A DNA stretch of 52,123 nt from 66-474 sp040255405 (lineage in GTDB: Bacteria > Pseudomonadota > Gammaproteobacteria > Xanthomonadales > Rhodanobacteraceae), in assembly GCA_040255405.1 (NCBI GenBank), contig JBDZUX010000018.1:1-52123 (forward strand). Reading direction: 5' to 3'. Below, piece by piece: positions 34,392-43,161 of this stretch; positions within the stretch are counted from its first letter, which is position 1, and each line of letters starts with the position of its first letter. The position numbers and the translations under genes were made by a program. A model generated the notes under the pieces. It searched no databases and was not told where the DNA came from. It saw only the letters and a list, made by a program, of their open reading frames with translations.

Positions 34392-37232
34392 TCAGAACTT
34401 CAACGTCGCACGCGCCCAGTAGTAGCTGCCCATCATGTCGTAGGTGGCGGAATCGGTGTTGCCTTGCCCGTTGTGGTAGATCAGCGGCGGCCGCTTGTCG
34501 AACAGGTTGTCCACGCCGATATCGAAACGGGTGTGGATGCTCGGCACCGCCACGCCGAACTGGAGGTCGTTGTACACCACCGAGGCGACCGGCAAATCCG
34601 CACCGGTGACGTAATCCGCATTGAGGGCGGTCACGCCGCTGATGTAGCGCGTCCGCCACTGCGCGTCCCAATTGCCAAGATTCCAGTTGAGCGAGGCGGT
34701 GGCCCGCCAGCGCGAGACATTGCCGAACTGTGCATTCCACGTGCCGGCCAGCTTGTCGACGGTGGAACCCGGCAATCCGGGGGTCTTGTTGTTGTTGAAG
34801 GTGGAAATGTAGCTGGTGGCCAGACCGAGCTTGAAGTCGCCCGGATTGAAGCTGCCGAAATCGAAGTGCGGCAGCTTGTAGTTGGCCGTGAAATCGATGC
34901 CACTGGTGCTGAGCGTGCCGAGATTGACGACGGGCGTGTCGATGTAGAAGACCTGCCCGGGCTGCTGGGTGGTGGTGTCGTAGCGATGGATGAACGGGCA
35001 GAACGGGCTCGCGGCATTGTTGAAGCACGCCTCGACCACCGTGCGCCCGTCGATCGCCACCAGGGTGTCGTACAGGTAGATATGCCAGAAATCGAGGCTG
35101 GTATTCAGGCCCGGTGCCCAGCCCGGGTTGTAGACCAGCCCGAAGTCCACCGACTTGCCGTGCTCCGGCTTGAGGTTGCTGCCCACCACGTTCGCACCCG
35201 AATAGTACGTGTTGACCTGCGCCGGACTGTTGCCCGGCCAATTCGGCGGCACGGACTGGCACGCGGCCGTATGCTGCGCAAGCTCCGCGGCCGAAAGATG
35301 CGCGCAGGGATCGTTCAAGGCCGGCTGGATAAGCGAACGGCCGTCGTAAAGCTGGTCGAGATTCGGCGCCCGGAACACCTGCGAGATCGTGCCGCGCACC
35401 AGCAGGTCCTGGATCGGTCGCCATTCGATCGCGACCTTGCCGTTGGTGGTGGAACCCGCACTGTTGTAGTCGGAGTAGCGCACGCCCACGTCGACGTTCA
35501 ACGAATACGCACCGGGCACTTCCTTCAACAGCGGAATCAGCGTTTCCGCGAAGGCTTCCTTGACGCTGTCGTTGCCACTGCCGGGCGAGCCGCACGCCTC
35601 CTGCGAAATTTGGCAGAAGCCGGTCACCGGGTCGAGCAAGGCGAGCGGATTGATCGTGTAGTTCATACTTTGCTTGCGATACAACGCACCCACCGCCAAC
35701 TGCACGTCGCCGCCGGGCAGCGAGAACACGTTGCCATTGGCGCCCGCCGAGATCTGTCGCAGGATCTCGCGCTTCCGGTAAATCGCATCGACCGCACCCG
35801 CAGCGAGGGCGGGACCGTTGTTGGCCTGGTCGAAGATGTTGACGCCGGAGTCGATGGCGGCCTGCAGCGCGGGGATGTACAGCTCGTTCTTGTCGTTCTG
35901 GGTGCGCGAGGTATGACCGTAGTCGACCGCGACATTCCAGTTCCAGCTGCTCTGGCCGACCGCGCCGCGCAGCCCCGCGATCAACTGGCCGGTGCTGGTG
36001 GTGTACGGATGGATGCGGGTACCCACGCCGGTCAGGCGGGTCTGGTACACGTAGCCGCTGTTCGGATCGCCGGGAATCGGATTGGGGCTGAAGGTGACCC
36101 CGAACGGATTGAACGGCGCGGTTGAAGGAATCACCAGGCCGTCACCGGTACCGACCGGGATGGACGCATCCTGGCCGGCCGACTCGGTGTGGTTGTAGAA
36201 GGCATCGACGAACGCCGTGATGTTGTCGGTCAGGTTGTAGCTGCCGACCATGAAACCGTCGGTGCGCTGCTGCTGGACCTGGATGTAGTTGTAGGCGGCG
36301 TAATTGAACGTGTCGCTCGACGTACGGCAGCGGTAGTCGCCAAGCCCCGTGCCGTCGCCGCTATCGCGCGTCACGACGATGTGGTCTGACGAATCGGGTG
36401 TGCACCCGTACTGCGCGGCAAACGACCCCGGCAGCTGCATCCGGCCGTTGGGGATGGAACTGGACCCGGCCACGCTGACCTGGCCATCGTAGAGGTACAA
36501 CTGGTGCGCCGCGAAGTCGCGCCGCGAGTTGGGCACCGCGTTGTACTTGTTGTAGTTGATGCCGCCGACGATGTTGAACTTGTCGCCGGTATGGCCCAGG
36601 GTCAGGCTCATGCCGTGTCGCTGGCCATCCCCGTTCCCGGAGATGCCGCTGTTCACGCTGACTTCGGCGCCATCGAAGTCATGGCGCAGGATGATGTTGA
36701 CGACGCCGCCCACGGCATCGGAACCGTAAGTGGTGGAGGCGCCCTCGGCCAGCACGTCGATCCGCTGCACCATGTTCTGCGGCACCAGGTTCAGGTCGGC
36801 GTTGAGCATGCGCTGGCCATCGATCAGCACCAGCGTACGGCCGGTGCCCAGGCCGCGCAGCGAAACACGCGAGGCGCCGTCGCCGCCTTCGGTCAGCGGC
36901 GAGGCCACGCCACCACCGTTGCTGTTGTTCTGCGGGTTGGTCGCGGCGCCGGCCACGCTGGGCAACTGCTGCAGCACGTCACCGAGCGTCGGCTTGCCTG
37001 AATTGGTGATGTTCTGGCGATCGATGATGGTGACCGGGCTGGCCGTTTCGGTATCGACGCGCCGGATCAGCGATCCGGTGACGACCACGGTTTGCAGCGT
37101 CTTGGGTTGGTCATTGGTGGTCCCCTGATCTTGCGCAGGCTGTTGCGCCTGGGCCAATCCGGCGGCTGCAACCAGACCAGCGGTCAAGCCGACGCGCACC
37201 GCGAGCGACAGGCGTTTCATTTGGTGGTTCAT
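34392..37232 (-). CDS. TonB-dependent outer-membrane receptor
   Basis: 946 residues from ATG 37232 (GGAGAG upstream). Signal peptide (VRVGLTAGLVAAAGLAQA), then a linker and plug domain (LQTVVVTGSLIRRVDTETAS, TLGDVLQQLPSVAGAAT, RVSLRGLGTGRTLVLIDGQR, STTYGSDAVGGVVNII). A long beta-barrel ends in aromatic Phe (YYWARATLKF). The N-rich, low-cysteine style and size match the xanthomonad receptor subgroup for large or peptide/carbohydrate ligands; ligand unknown. Divergent from hslV across 308 bases. Confidence 0.95.
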   Translation of the reverse strand: MNHQMKRLSLAVRVGLTAGLVAAAGLAQAQQPAQDQGTTNDQPKTLQTVVVTGSLIRRVDTETASPVTIIDRQNITNSGKPTLGDVLQQLPSVAGAATNPQNNSNGGGVASPLTEGGDGASRVSLRGLGTGRTLVLIDGQRMLNADLNLVPQNMVQRIDVLAEGASTTYGSDAVGGVVNIILRHDFDGAEVSVNSGISGNGDGQRHGMSLTLGHTGDKFNIVGGINYNKYNAVPNSRRDFAAHQLYLYDGQVSVAGSSSIPNGRMQLPGSFAAQYGCTPDSSDHIVVTRDSGDGTGLGDYRCRTSSDTFNYAAYNYIQVQQQRTDGFMVGSYNLTDNITAFVDAFYNHTESAGQDASIPVGTGDGLVIPSTAPFNPFGVTFSPNPIPGDPNSGYVYQTRLTGVGTRIHPYTTSTGQLIAGLRGAVGQSSWNWNVAVDYGHTSRTQNDKNELYIPALQAAIDSGVNIFDQANNGPALAAGAVDAIYRKREILRQISAGANGNVFSLPGGDVQLAVGALYRKQSMNYTINPLALLDPVTGFCQISQEACGSPGSGNDSVKEAFAETLIPLLKEVPGAYSLNVDVGVRYSDYNSAGSTTNGKVAIEWRPIQDLLVRGTISQVFRAPNLDQLYDGRSLIQPALNDPCAHLSAAELAQHTAACQSVPPNWPGNSPAQVNTYYSGANVVGSNLKPEHGKSVDFGLVYNPGWAPGLNTSLDFWHIYLYDTLVAIDGRTVVEACFNNAASPFCPFIHRYDTTTQQPGQVFYIDTPVVNLGTLSTSGIDFTANYKLPHFDFGSFNPGDFKLGLATSYISTFNNNKTPGLPGSTVDKLAGTWNAQFGNVSRWRATASLNWNLGNWDAQWRTRYISGVTALNADYVTGADLPVASVVYNDLQFGVAVPSIHTRFDIGVDNLFDKRPPLIYHNGQGNTDSATYDMMGSYYWARATLKF

Positions 37233-37540
37233 GGGCTCTCCAGCGGAAATCGAACTATGCAATCGCGTGCGCCGCGTCCCGCCGGATTCCCCGGCGTGGT
37301 GCCGCATGTGCCGCGTACCTTCCCCCTTGGGATCATCTAACCGCGATTTAACGATACTCGCTGTGAAAATTTCCCGCAATGCAAGGGTTTGGGGCCATGT
37401 CCCATGCGGCTTCCGTGGCCGGCAAGGCGTGTTTCCCGCGTCGCGACCCGCCCGCGCCGGCCGGTGCCGGGCGTCGCGGCCCGCTTGGGATCGGCGGCAG
37501 GAATCCCCACCTTTGCGGCATCCCCATCGACGAGGCCGCC

Positions 37541-38077
37541 ATGGAATCCTTCCACGCCACCACCATCCTGTCCGTGCGCCAGGGCGACAAGGTCGTGCTG
37601 GGCGGCGATGGCCAGGTCACGCTGGGCAATACCGTGGTCAAGGCCAATGCGCGCAAGATTCGCAGGCTCGGCAAGAACTCCGACGTGCTGGCGGGATTCG
37701 CCGGCGCGACCGCCGACGCGTTCACGCTGTTCGAACTGTTCGAGGACAAGCTGGCCAAGCACAACGGCCAGTTGACGCGCGCTGCGGTGGAACTGGCCAA
37801 GGAATGGCGCACCGATCGGCGCCTGGGGCGCCTCGAGGCGATGCTTGCGGTGGCCGACAAGGACGCATCCCTTTTGATTTCCGGCAACGGCGACGTCCTG
37901 GAACCCGAGCATGGGCTGATCGCAATTGGTTCCGGCGGCCCCTATGCGCAGGCGGCAGCCAAGGCGCTGCTGGAGAACTCCGGGCTGGACGCGCGCCAGA
38001 TCGTCGAGAAGGCGCTGGGCATCGCGGGCGACATCTGCATCTACACCAACCACAACGTCACGATCGAAGAACTGTAG
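37541..38077 (+). CDS. hslV: ATP-dependent protease peptidase subunit HslV
   Basis: 178 residues from ATG 37541. The short propeptide MESFHA is removed to expose catalytic Thr7 (TTILSVRQGDKVVLGGDG). Also VKANARKIRRL and GSGGPYAQAAAKAL. Twelve subunits form the proteolytic core capped by HslU. The frame is open upstream to 37379 but lacks family similarity. The 308-base spacer to the divergent receptor holds promoters I could not resolve; no heat-shock -35/-10 pair stood out. Confidence 0.95.
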   Translation: MESFHATTILSVRQGDKVVLGGDGQVTLGNTVVKANARKIRRLGKNSDVLAGFAGATADAFTLFELFEDKLAKHNGQLTRAAVELAKEWRTDRRLGRLEAMLAVADKDASLLISGNGDVLEPEHGLIAIGSGGPYAQAAAKALLENSGLDARQIVEKALGIAGDICIYTNHNVTIEEL

Positions 38078-38135
38078 AGGCCTGCCAGCAGGCGATCTGC
38101 ACGTCCGATCGCGCGCAGGTGCGCTCCTATCCCGC
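38078..38135. repeat. REP-like element between hslV and hslU
   Basis: Begins GAGGCCTGCCAGCAGGCG directly after the hslV stop and ends GCGCGCAGGTGCGCTCCTA. Closely resembles the element near 32380-32412. It would fold in the hslVU transcript. Confidence 0.5.
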
Positions 38136-38145
38136 AAGGTATCCC

Positions 38146-39489
38146 ATGTCCGAATTGACCCCAAGAGAAATCGTCAACGAACTCGATCGTTTCATCATCG
38201 GCCAGCACAACGCCAAGCGCGCAGTCGCCATCGCGCTGCGCGACCGCTGGCGTCGCATGCAGCTCGATCCGGCGTTCCGCAACGAGGTCACGCCCAAGAA
38301 CATCCTGATGATCGGTCCGACGGGCGTCGGCAAGACCGAGATCGCGCGGCGCCTCGCGACGCTGGCGAAGGCGCCGTTCGTGAAGGTGGAAGCGACCAAA
38401 TTCACCGAGGTCGGCTACGTCGGCAAGGACGTCGATTCGATCGTGCGCGACCTCGCCGACGTCGCCTACAAGCTGACGCGCGACCAGGCCAAGGAACGCG
38501 TGCGCTCGCAAGCCGAGGAACACGCCGACGAGCGCCTGCTCGATGCGCTGCTGCCGCGCCGCGAACAGAGTGGCGGATGGGACGGCCAGGGCGACCAGCA
38601 GCAAATCGAATCGGACACGTCCACGCGCGGGAAACTGCGCAAGCAGCTGCGCGAAGGCGCGCTGGACGAGCGCGAAATCGAGCTCGAGTTCTCGATGAAC
38701 GTGGGCGTCGAAATCATGGCGCCACCGGGCATGGAAGAGATGTCGCAGCAATTGCGTTCGATGTTCCAGAGCATGGGCGGCGGCAAGACCCAGAAACGCA
38801 AGCTGAAGATCAAGGCCGCGCGGCCGCTGCTGATCGACGAGGAGGCCGGCAAGCTGCTCAACGACGACGAGCTGCGCGCGCACGCGATCGAGAACTGCGA
38901 GCAGAACGGCATCGTGTTCATCGACGAGATCGACAAGGTCGCGCAGCGCAGCGACTGGGGCGGCGCGGGCGTGTCGCGCGAAGGCGTGCAGCGCGACCTG
39001 CTGCCGCTGGTCGAGGGCTCGACGGTGTCCACCAAATACGGCCAGGTCAGGACCGACCATGTGCTGTTCATCGCCTCGGGCGCGTTCTCGATGTCCAAGC
39101 CATCCGACCTGATCCCGGAATTGCAGGGCCGCCTGCCGATCCGGGTGGAGCTGTCGGCGCTGTCGGTCAAGGACTTCGAACGGATCCTGTCCGAACCGCA
39201 CAACGCCCTGACCAAGCAATACGCCGCGATGCTCAATACCGAAGGCGTGAAGTTGGAGTTCACCGATGACGGCATCGCCCGGCTGGCGGAGGTGGCGTTC
39301 AAGGTCAACGAAAGCACCGAAAACATCGGCGCCCGCCGGCTGCAGACGGTCATGGAGCGGCTGCTGGAATCCATCTCGTTCGAGGCTGCCGACAAAAGCG
39401 GCGAAAAGTATGTAATCGACGCCGAATATGTCGACAAAAACCTGAAAGACCTGGCTGCGAACGAAGATCTCTCCCGTTATATCCTGTGA
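38146..39489 (+). CDS. hslU: ATP-dependent protease ATPase subunit HslU
   Basis: 447 residues. Walker A GPTGVGKT (57-64), Walker B IVFIDEID (256-263), an intermediate domain between them (~110-230), the sensor region ENIGARRLQTVMERLLE, and C-terminal LSRYIL that inserts into HslV. It unfolds substrates for HslV during heat and envelope stress. Start ATG 38146, 68 bases after hslV across the REP-like element. Confidence 0.97.
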   Translation: MSELTPREIVNELDRFIIGQHNAKRAVAIALRDRWRRMQLDPAFRNEVTPKNILMIGPTGVGKTEIARRLATLAKAPFVKVEATKFTEVGYVGKDVDSIVRDLADVAYKLTRDQAKERVRSQAEEHADERLLDALLPRREQSGGWDGQGDQQQIESDTSTRGKLRKQLREGALDEREIELEFSMNVGVEIMAPPGMEEMSQQLRSMFQSMGGGKTQKRKLKIKAARPLLIDEEAGKLLNDDELRAHAIENCEQNGIVFIDEIDKVAQRSDWGGAGVSREGVQRDLLPLVEGSTVSTKYGQVRTDHVLFIASGAFSMSKPSDLIPELQGRLPIRVELSALSVKDFERILSEPHNALTKQYAAMLNTEGVKLEFTDDGIARLAEVAFKVNESTENIGARRLQTVMERLLESISFEAADKSGEKYVIDAEYVDKNLKDLAANEDLSRYIL

Positions 39490-39523
39490 GACCGGTATCC
39501 GGGCAGTCCCTGTCCGGTCCGGC

Positions 39524-39529
39524 TAGAAT
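39524..39529 (+). promoter_or_regulatory. -10 box giving a probable leaderless mRNA
   Basis: TAGAAT ends six bases before the ATG at 39536; no Shine-Dalgarno lies between them. Confidence 0.45.
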
Positions 39530-39535
39530 GCTGTC

Positions 39536-40150
39536 ATGGGCAAGGTTCTGAAATTCCAGTCCGCCAGCCCGCGCCCCAAGCTGAGGGGTGCCCTGCAACG
39601 CGGCGAACTGGTGCGCGTGTGGCGCGGCGATCTCGAGGATGGCAGCTTCTGCGGTTACCTCGCCGGCATCGGCAAGGAGTGGCTGCTGATGTGGGTGGTC
39701 GGCGACCAGATCAGCTTCGATGGCCTGTATGCGCTGCGGCTGGCCGACATCACCGAGGTGGAGACGCCGGATGGCCACGCAGGCTTCATCCAGAAGGCGC
39801 TGGCCATCCGCAACATCCACCCGCGCCTGCCGCGCAACTTCCCGCTCGACGACATCACCCAGGTGGTGCGCGCCGCGGCCGAGTATGCCGCGGTGATGTG
39901 CGTGCACGTGGATACCGAGGACGAACACGAGGTCTGCTACATCGGCCGTCCGCTCGGCATCGAGGACGACGGCTTCACGTTGCAGGAAATCACCCCCGAC
40001 GCCGAATGGTTGCGCGACCCGTCGTTCTTCGGCTGGGACGAAATTTCCACCGTCAGCTTCGACGAACCCTACGCGCAGGTGCTGCTGGATGTCGCGGGGC
40101 AGCCGCCACGGATCGACTTTGCGGGGTCGGGCTTCGGCAGCGTGCACTGA
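39536..40150 (+). CDS. Conserved hypothetical protein downstream of hslU
   Basis: 204 residues, MGKVLKFQSASPRPKLRGAL. Alternating strand-like blocks (LVRVWRGDLEDGSFCGYLAG, EWLLMWVVGDQISFDGLYAL) suggest a beta-rich fold; it is acidic and has no signal peptide. I recognise no named family. Similar genes may travel with hslVU in relatives, but this is from memory. Translation may be leaderless. Confidence 0.7.
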   Translation: MGKVLKFQSASPRPKLRGALQRGELVRVWRGDLEDGSFCGYLAGIGKEWLLMWVVGDQISFDGLYALRLADITEVETPDGHAGFIQKALAIRNIHPRLPRNFPLDDITQVVRAAAEYAAVMCVHVDTEDEHEVCYIGRPLGIEDDGFTLQEITPDAEWLRDPSFFGWDEISTVSFDEPYAQVLLDVAGQPPRIDFAGSGFGSVH

Positions 40151-40197
40151 GGCCGGAACTCGAGACTCGACTCGGGAAAGCGTCATCCTTCCAGCTT

Positions 40198-40327
40198 CGT
40201 CATTCCGGACGCCGCACAGCGGCGATCCGACTGCGTTTGCAGGATTGCAAAACGCGAACGCCCCCCGGATCAAGTCCGGGGCAAGTTCCGGCGGCGCGCA
40301 GCGAGCGCCATGGATGGCGCGAGTCTA
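40198..40327. repeat. Interspersed MITE/REP-like element, copy 3 (truncated)
   Basis: Left end CGTCATTCCGG at 40198-40208 and the shared interior (CGACTGCGTTTGCAGGATTG, CCCCGGATCAAGTCCGGGG, GATGGCGCGAGTC). No right-hand inverted terminus is present before the DUF971 gene, so this copy has lost its end. Confidence 0.7.
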
Positions 40328-40400
40328 CCCAACGGCGTTCCCGGTCCAGCCAAATCAGGTGGCGGCTGACGGGAATCAGGGTCTCGCGGCAATGTGCCGA

Positions 40401-40406
40401 TAAAAT
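40401..40406 (+). promoter_or_regulatory. -10 box giving a probable leaderless DUF971 mRNA
   Basis: TAAAAT ends seven bases before the ATG at 40414, with CATCTGC between and no ribosome-binding site. Confidence 0.45.
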
Positions 40407-40413
40407 CATCTGC

Positions 40414-40821
40414 ATGGCCAACCCCAAACCCACCGACATCACCCTCCACAAGAAATCGCGCACGCTGGAAGTCGCCTTCGACTCCGGCGAACATTTCGTG
40501 TTGCCGGCCGAATACCTGCGCGTCTATTCGCCTTCCGCCGAAGTCCAGGGCCACGGTCCGGGCCAGCAGGTGCTGGTCGCGGGCAAGCGTGACGTCGGGA
40601 TCATGGAACTGGAGCCGGTCGGCAACTACGCGGTGTCGCTGCGCTTCACCGATGGACATGCCACCGGGATCTATTCCTGGGAAACGCTGCACGACCTCGG
40701 CACCCATCAGGACAACAACTGGCAGTCCTATCTGGATGCGCTCGACAAGAACAACCTGTCGCGCGACCCGGCCTCGCTCTATGGCCACGCGGTGCCCATG
40801 CGCGGCCCCAAACCGAGATAG
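40414..40821 (+). CDS. DUF971 family protein
   Basis: 135 residues. DUF971 / gamma-butyrobetaine hydroxylase N-terminal-like fold: DITLHKKSRTLEVAFDSGEH, LPAEYLRVYSPSAEVQGHG, DVGIMELEPVGNYAVSLRF, GIYSWETLHDLG. Stand-alone members are linked to iron-sulfur or Mrp-type proteins in some genomes, but no role is assigned here. The frame is open far upstream without homologous sequence, so ATG 40414 is chosen. Confidence 0.92.
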   Translation: MANPKPTDITLHKKSRTLEVAFDSGEHFVLPAEYLRVYSPSAEVQGHGPGQQVLVAGKRDVGIMELEPVGNYAVSLRFTDGHATGIYSWETLHDLGTHQDNNWQSYLDALDKNNLSRDPASLYGHAVPMRGPKPR

Positions 40822-40921
40822 GGGTTTGTGCGTTGGGCTGACGCCAGCCCCATCGGCGGAAGCCCAACATCGTGAGCACCAGTGTCGGGCTTCACCGGCA
40901 GAAGCGCCGATTCAGCCCAAT

Positions 40922-41419
40922 CTACATTGAAGATTTCGCCAGCACCGCAGCACGCCTCGCCAGACTTTCCTTCGGCCAGTACATCTCGCGGTCGTAATAC
41001 TCGCGCACCGCCGGCACCCCTTCGGGCAGGATCACCCAAGGTTGCCTGGACATCGTGAAGATGTGGATGTCCGGCGGGAACCGGTCGGGATCATCGAGCG
41101 TGCCGACGCGCACGAAGGCGAACTTCGGACCCGCGCCAGAGTAATGGCTCCACAGTGCGACGTGGCAATCCGGGCAGCGCGCGATGGTCTGGCCCTTGCC
41201 GCTGGCCGAAGGCGTCATCACCATTTCGGGATCGCCGTCCAGCACCTGCACGCATTCGGTTTCGATCATGGCGTTCAGCACGAATGCGCTGCCGGTTTCC
41301 CGCTGGCACCAGCGGCAATGGCAGCAGTGCACGAACAACGGCGTGCGGGCGAGGCGGTAGCGGACGAACCGGCAATCGCAACCGCCTTCGATCGCTTCGA
41401 CCAGGGCCACGGTCGCCAC
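40922..41419 (-). CDS. GFA family zinc-binding protein
   Basis: 165 residues. Cys pattern of the GFA/CENP-V fold: GGCDCRFVRY, then HCCHCRWCQRETGSAF and later RCPDCHVALWSHY. Family name comes from a formaldehyde-activating enzyme, but most members are uncharacterised. It starts five bases after the ssb stop on the same strand, so the two are probably co-transcribed. Longer than, and distinct from, the two GFA proteins at 49926 and 50475. Confidence 0.9.
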   Translation of the reverse strand: MATVALVEAIEGGCDCRFVRYRLARTPLFVHCCHCRWCQRETGSAFVLNAMIETECVQVLDGDPEMVMTPSASGKGQTIARCPDCHVALWSHYSGAGPKFAFVRVGTLDDPDRFPPDIHIFTMSRQPWVILPEGVPAVREYYDREMYWPKESLARRAAVLAKSSM

Positions 41420-41424
41420 CTTCG

Positions 41425-41910
41425 CTAGAACGGAATGTCGTCGTCCTCGAAACCGCTGTCCTGGGGTGGCGGCGCGGGCGCGCGCCCGCCGCCCTGCGAT
41501 CCACCCGCGGGCCGCCCTTGCGACGGACGCGGGCGGTAGTCACCGCCTTCACCCCGGCTGCCACCACCTTCACCCTGGCCGCCGAGCATCTGCATCTCGT
41601 TGGCGATGATGTCGGTGGTGTAACGCTCGACGCCTTCCTTGTCGGTGTACTTGTCGGTGCGCAGCGAGCCTTCGATGTAGACCTGCCGGCCCTTCTTCAG
41701 GTACTCGCCCGCGATCTCGGCGAGCCGGCCGAAGAACTTCACGCGATGCCATTCCGTCTTTTCCTGGCGCTCGCCGGTCTGCTTGTCCTTCCAGCTGTCG
41801 GTGGTCGCGACGCTGATCGAGCAGAACGCCGTGCCCGACGCGCTGTAACGCGTTTCCGGGTCCGCGCCCAGATTGCCGACCAGAATGACCTTGTTGACGC
41901 CACGTGCCAT
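41425..41910 (-). CDS. ssb: Single-stranded DNA-binding protein
   Basis: 161 residues from ATG 41910. OB fold: MARGVNKVILVGNLGADPET, WHRVKFFGRLAEIAGEYLKK, GRQVYIEGSLRTDKY. The Gly/Pro/Arg-rich linker ends in the canonical acidic tip DSGFEDDDIPF, which recruits replication and repair partners. Start fixed by homology; AGGA upstream. Divergent from ispB over 151 bases. Confidence 0.97.
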   Translation of the reverse strand: MARGVNKVILVGNLGADPETRYSASGTAFCSISVATTDSWKDKQTGERQEKTEWHRVKFFGRLAEIAGEYLKKGRQVYIEGSLRTDKYTDKEGVERYTTDIIANEMQMLGGQGEGGGSRGEGGDYRPRPSQGRPAGGSQGGGRAPAPPPQDSGFEDDDIPF

Positions 41911-42029
41911 GTGCGAATCCTCAATGAAAACTGCCCGATCGCAGGATGCTAACACCACACCAACCGCGCGTCTGCGGGCGCACGCCGCGCCACCCTGTAG
42001 GCGTTCGCCGGCCGCATGGCAGGCCGCAC

Positions 42030-42035
42030 TATAAT
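42030..42035 (+). promoter_or_regulatory. -10 box of ispB
   Basis: A perfect TATAAT 26 bases upstream of the ATG at 42062. The -35 is weak (TTCGCC or GCCGGC). The transcript leader would be about 20 bases. Confidence 0.55.
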
Positions 42036-42061
42036 TGACGGCTTGCCGCGCCTGGATGCTT

Positions 42062-43069
42062 ATGAACCGCCCCTCGCCCGCCGCATCGCCCGAACCTTCA
42101 AACGCCTTCACCGCGGCACGCGACCTCGCCGCGCCCGACATGCGCCAGGTGGACGGCATGATCCGCCAACGCCTGCACTCGGATGTGGTGCTGATCAATG
42201 CGATCGGCGAACACATCGTGGGCGGCGGCGGCAAGCGGCTCAGGCCCATGCTGCACGTGCTGGCCGCGCATGCCGCCGGCTATCGGGGCGACGCGCACAT
42301 CGAACTGGCCGCGGTGATCGAGTTCATCCACACCGCGACCTTGCTGCACGACGACGTGGTGGACGGGTCCGACCTGCGACGTGGGCGCAAGACCGCCAAT
42401 GCCGCCTGGGGCAACGCGGCAAGCGTACTGGTGGGCGACTTCCTGTATTCGCGCGCGTTCCAGATGATGGTGGAAGTGGATCGCATGGAAGTGATGCGGA
42501 TCCTGGCCGACACCACCAATTCCATCGCCGAAGGCGAGGTGCTGCAACTGCTCAACATCGGCAAGGCCGAAACCGACGAAACCGCTTACATGCGCGTGAT
42601 CGAGCGCAAGACCGCGGTACTGTTCGCCGCCGCGACGCAACTGGGCGGCGTGCTGGCCGGCCTGTCCGAGGACCAGTGCCTCGCGCTGCGCCGCTACGGC
42701 ATGCAGCTCGGCTGCGCGTTCCAGATCGCCGACGACCTGCTCGATTACGTTTCCGATGCCGACACGCTGGGCAAGAATATCGGCGACGACCTTGCCGAGG
42801 GCAAGCCGACGCTGCCGCTGATCTACGCGATCCAGCGTTCGACCCCGATGCAGGCCGAAATCCTGCGCAACGCGATCACCAGCCAAAGGCTGGCCGCGTT
42901 GGACGTGATCGTCGCCGCGATACGCAGCTCCGGCGCGCTCGACCGGACCCGCGCGCGCGCGCAGATGCATGCCGACGCCGCGCACGCGGCACTCGACACG
43001 CTGCCCTCATCGAATTATCGCGACGCGTTGGCGGGACTCGCCGATTACGCGGTGAACCGCAGCTGTTGA
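42062..43069 (+). CDS. ispB: Polyprenyl (octaprenyl) diphosphate synthase
   Basis: 335 residues from ATG 42062; ATG 42056 is the alternative. Trans-prenyltransferase motifs DDVVD (97-101, in LLHDDVVDGSDLRRGRKT) and DDLLD (224-228); GGGGKRLRPML binds isopentenyl diphosphate. It makes the side chain of ubiquinone, fitting the ubiH-type genes nearby. A short leader follows the TATAAT. Confidence 0.94.
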   Translation: MNRPSPAASPEPSNAFTAARDLAAPDMRQVDGMIRQRLHSDVVLINAIGEHIVGGGGKRLRPMLHVLAAHAAGYRGDAHIELAAVIEFIHTATLLHDDVVDGSDLRRGRKTANAAWGNAASVLVGDFLYSRAFQMMVEVDRMEVMRILADTTNSIAEGEVLQLLNIGKAETDETAYMRVIERKTAVLFAAATQLGGVLAGLSEDQCLALRRYGMQLGCAFQIADDLLDYVSDADTLGKNIGDDLAEGKPTLPLIYAIQRSTPMQAEILRNAITSQRLAALDVIVAAIRSSGALDRTRARAQMHADAAHAALDTLPSSNYRDALAGLADYAVNRSC

Positions 43070-43091
43070 TCGCCCCTGCTTCGGAGCGGAT

Positions 43092-43159
43092 CGTAGGGCG
43101 GGTGCAACCCGCCGCGGTGACGCGATCGGCGGGATGCGCTGCGCTCCTCGCGCCCTACG
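43092..43159. repeat. REP-like element between convergent genes
   Basis: Perfect 9-base termini CGTAGGGCG (43092-43100) and CGCCCTACG (43151-43159), with an inner hairpin GGCGGGT-GCA-ACCCGCC. It sits between ispB and the hydrolase, whose stop is two bases away. Unlike the CGTCATTCCGG family. Confidence 0.7.
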
Positions 43160-43161
43160 TA

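Noticed and set aside
37233..37540. Heat-shock (sigma-32) promoter for hslV
   Set aside because: No CTTGAA / CCCCAT pair with correct spacing was found; only isolated half-matches.
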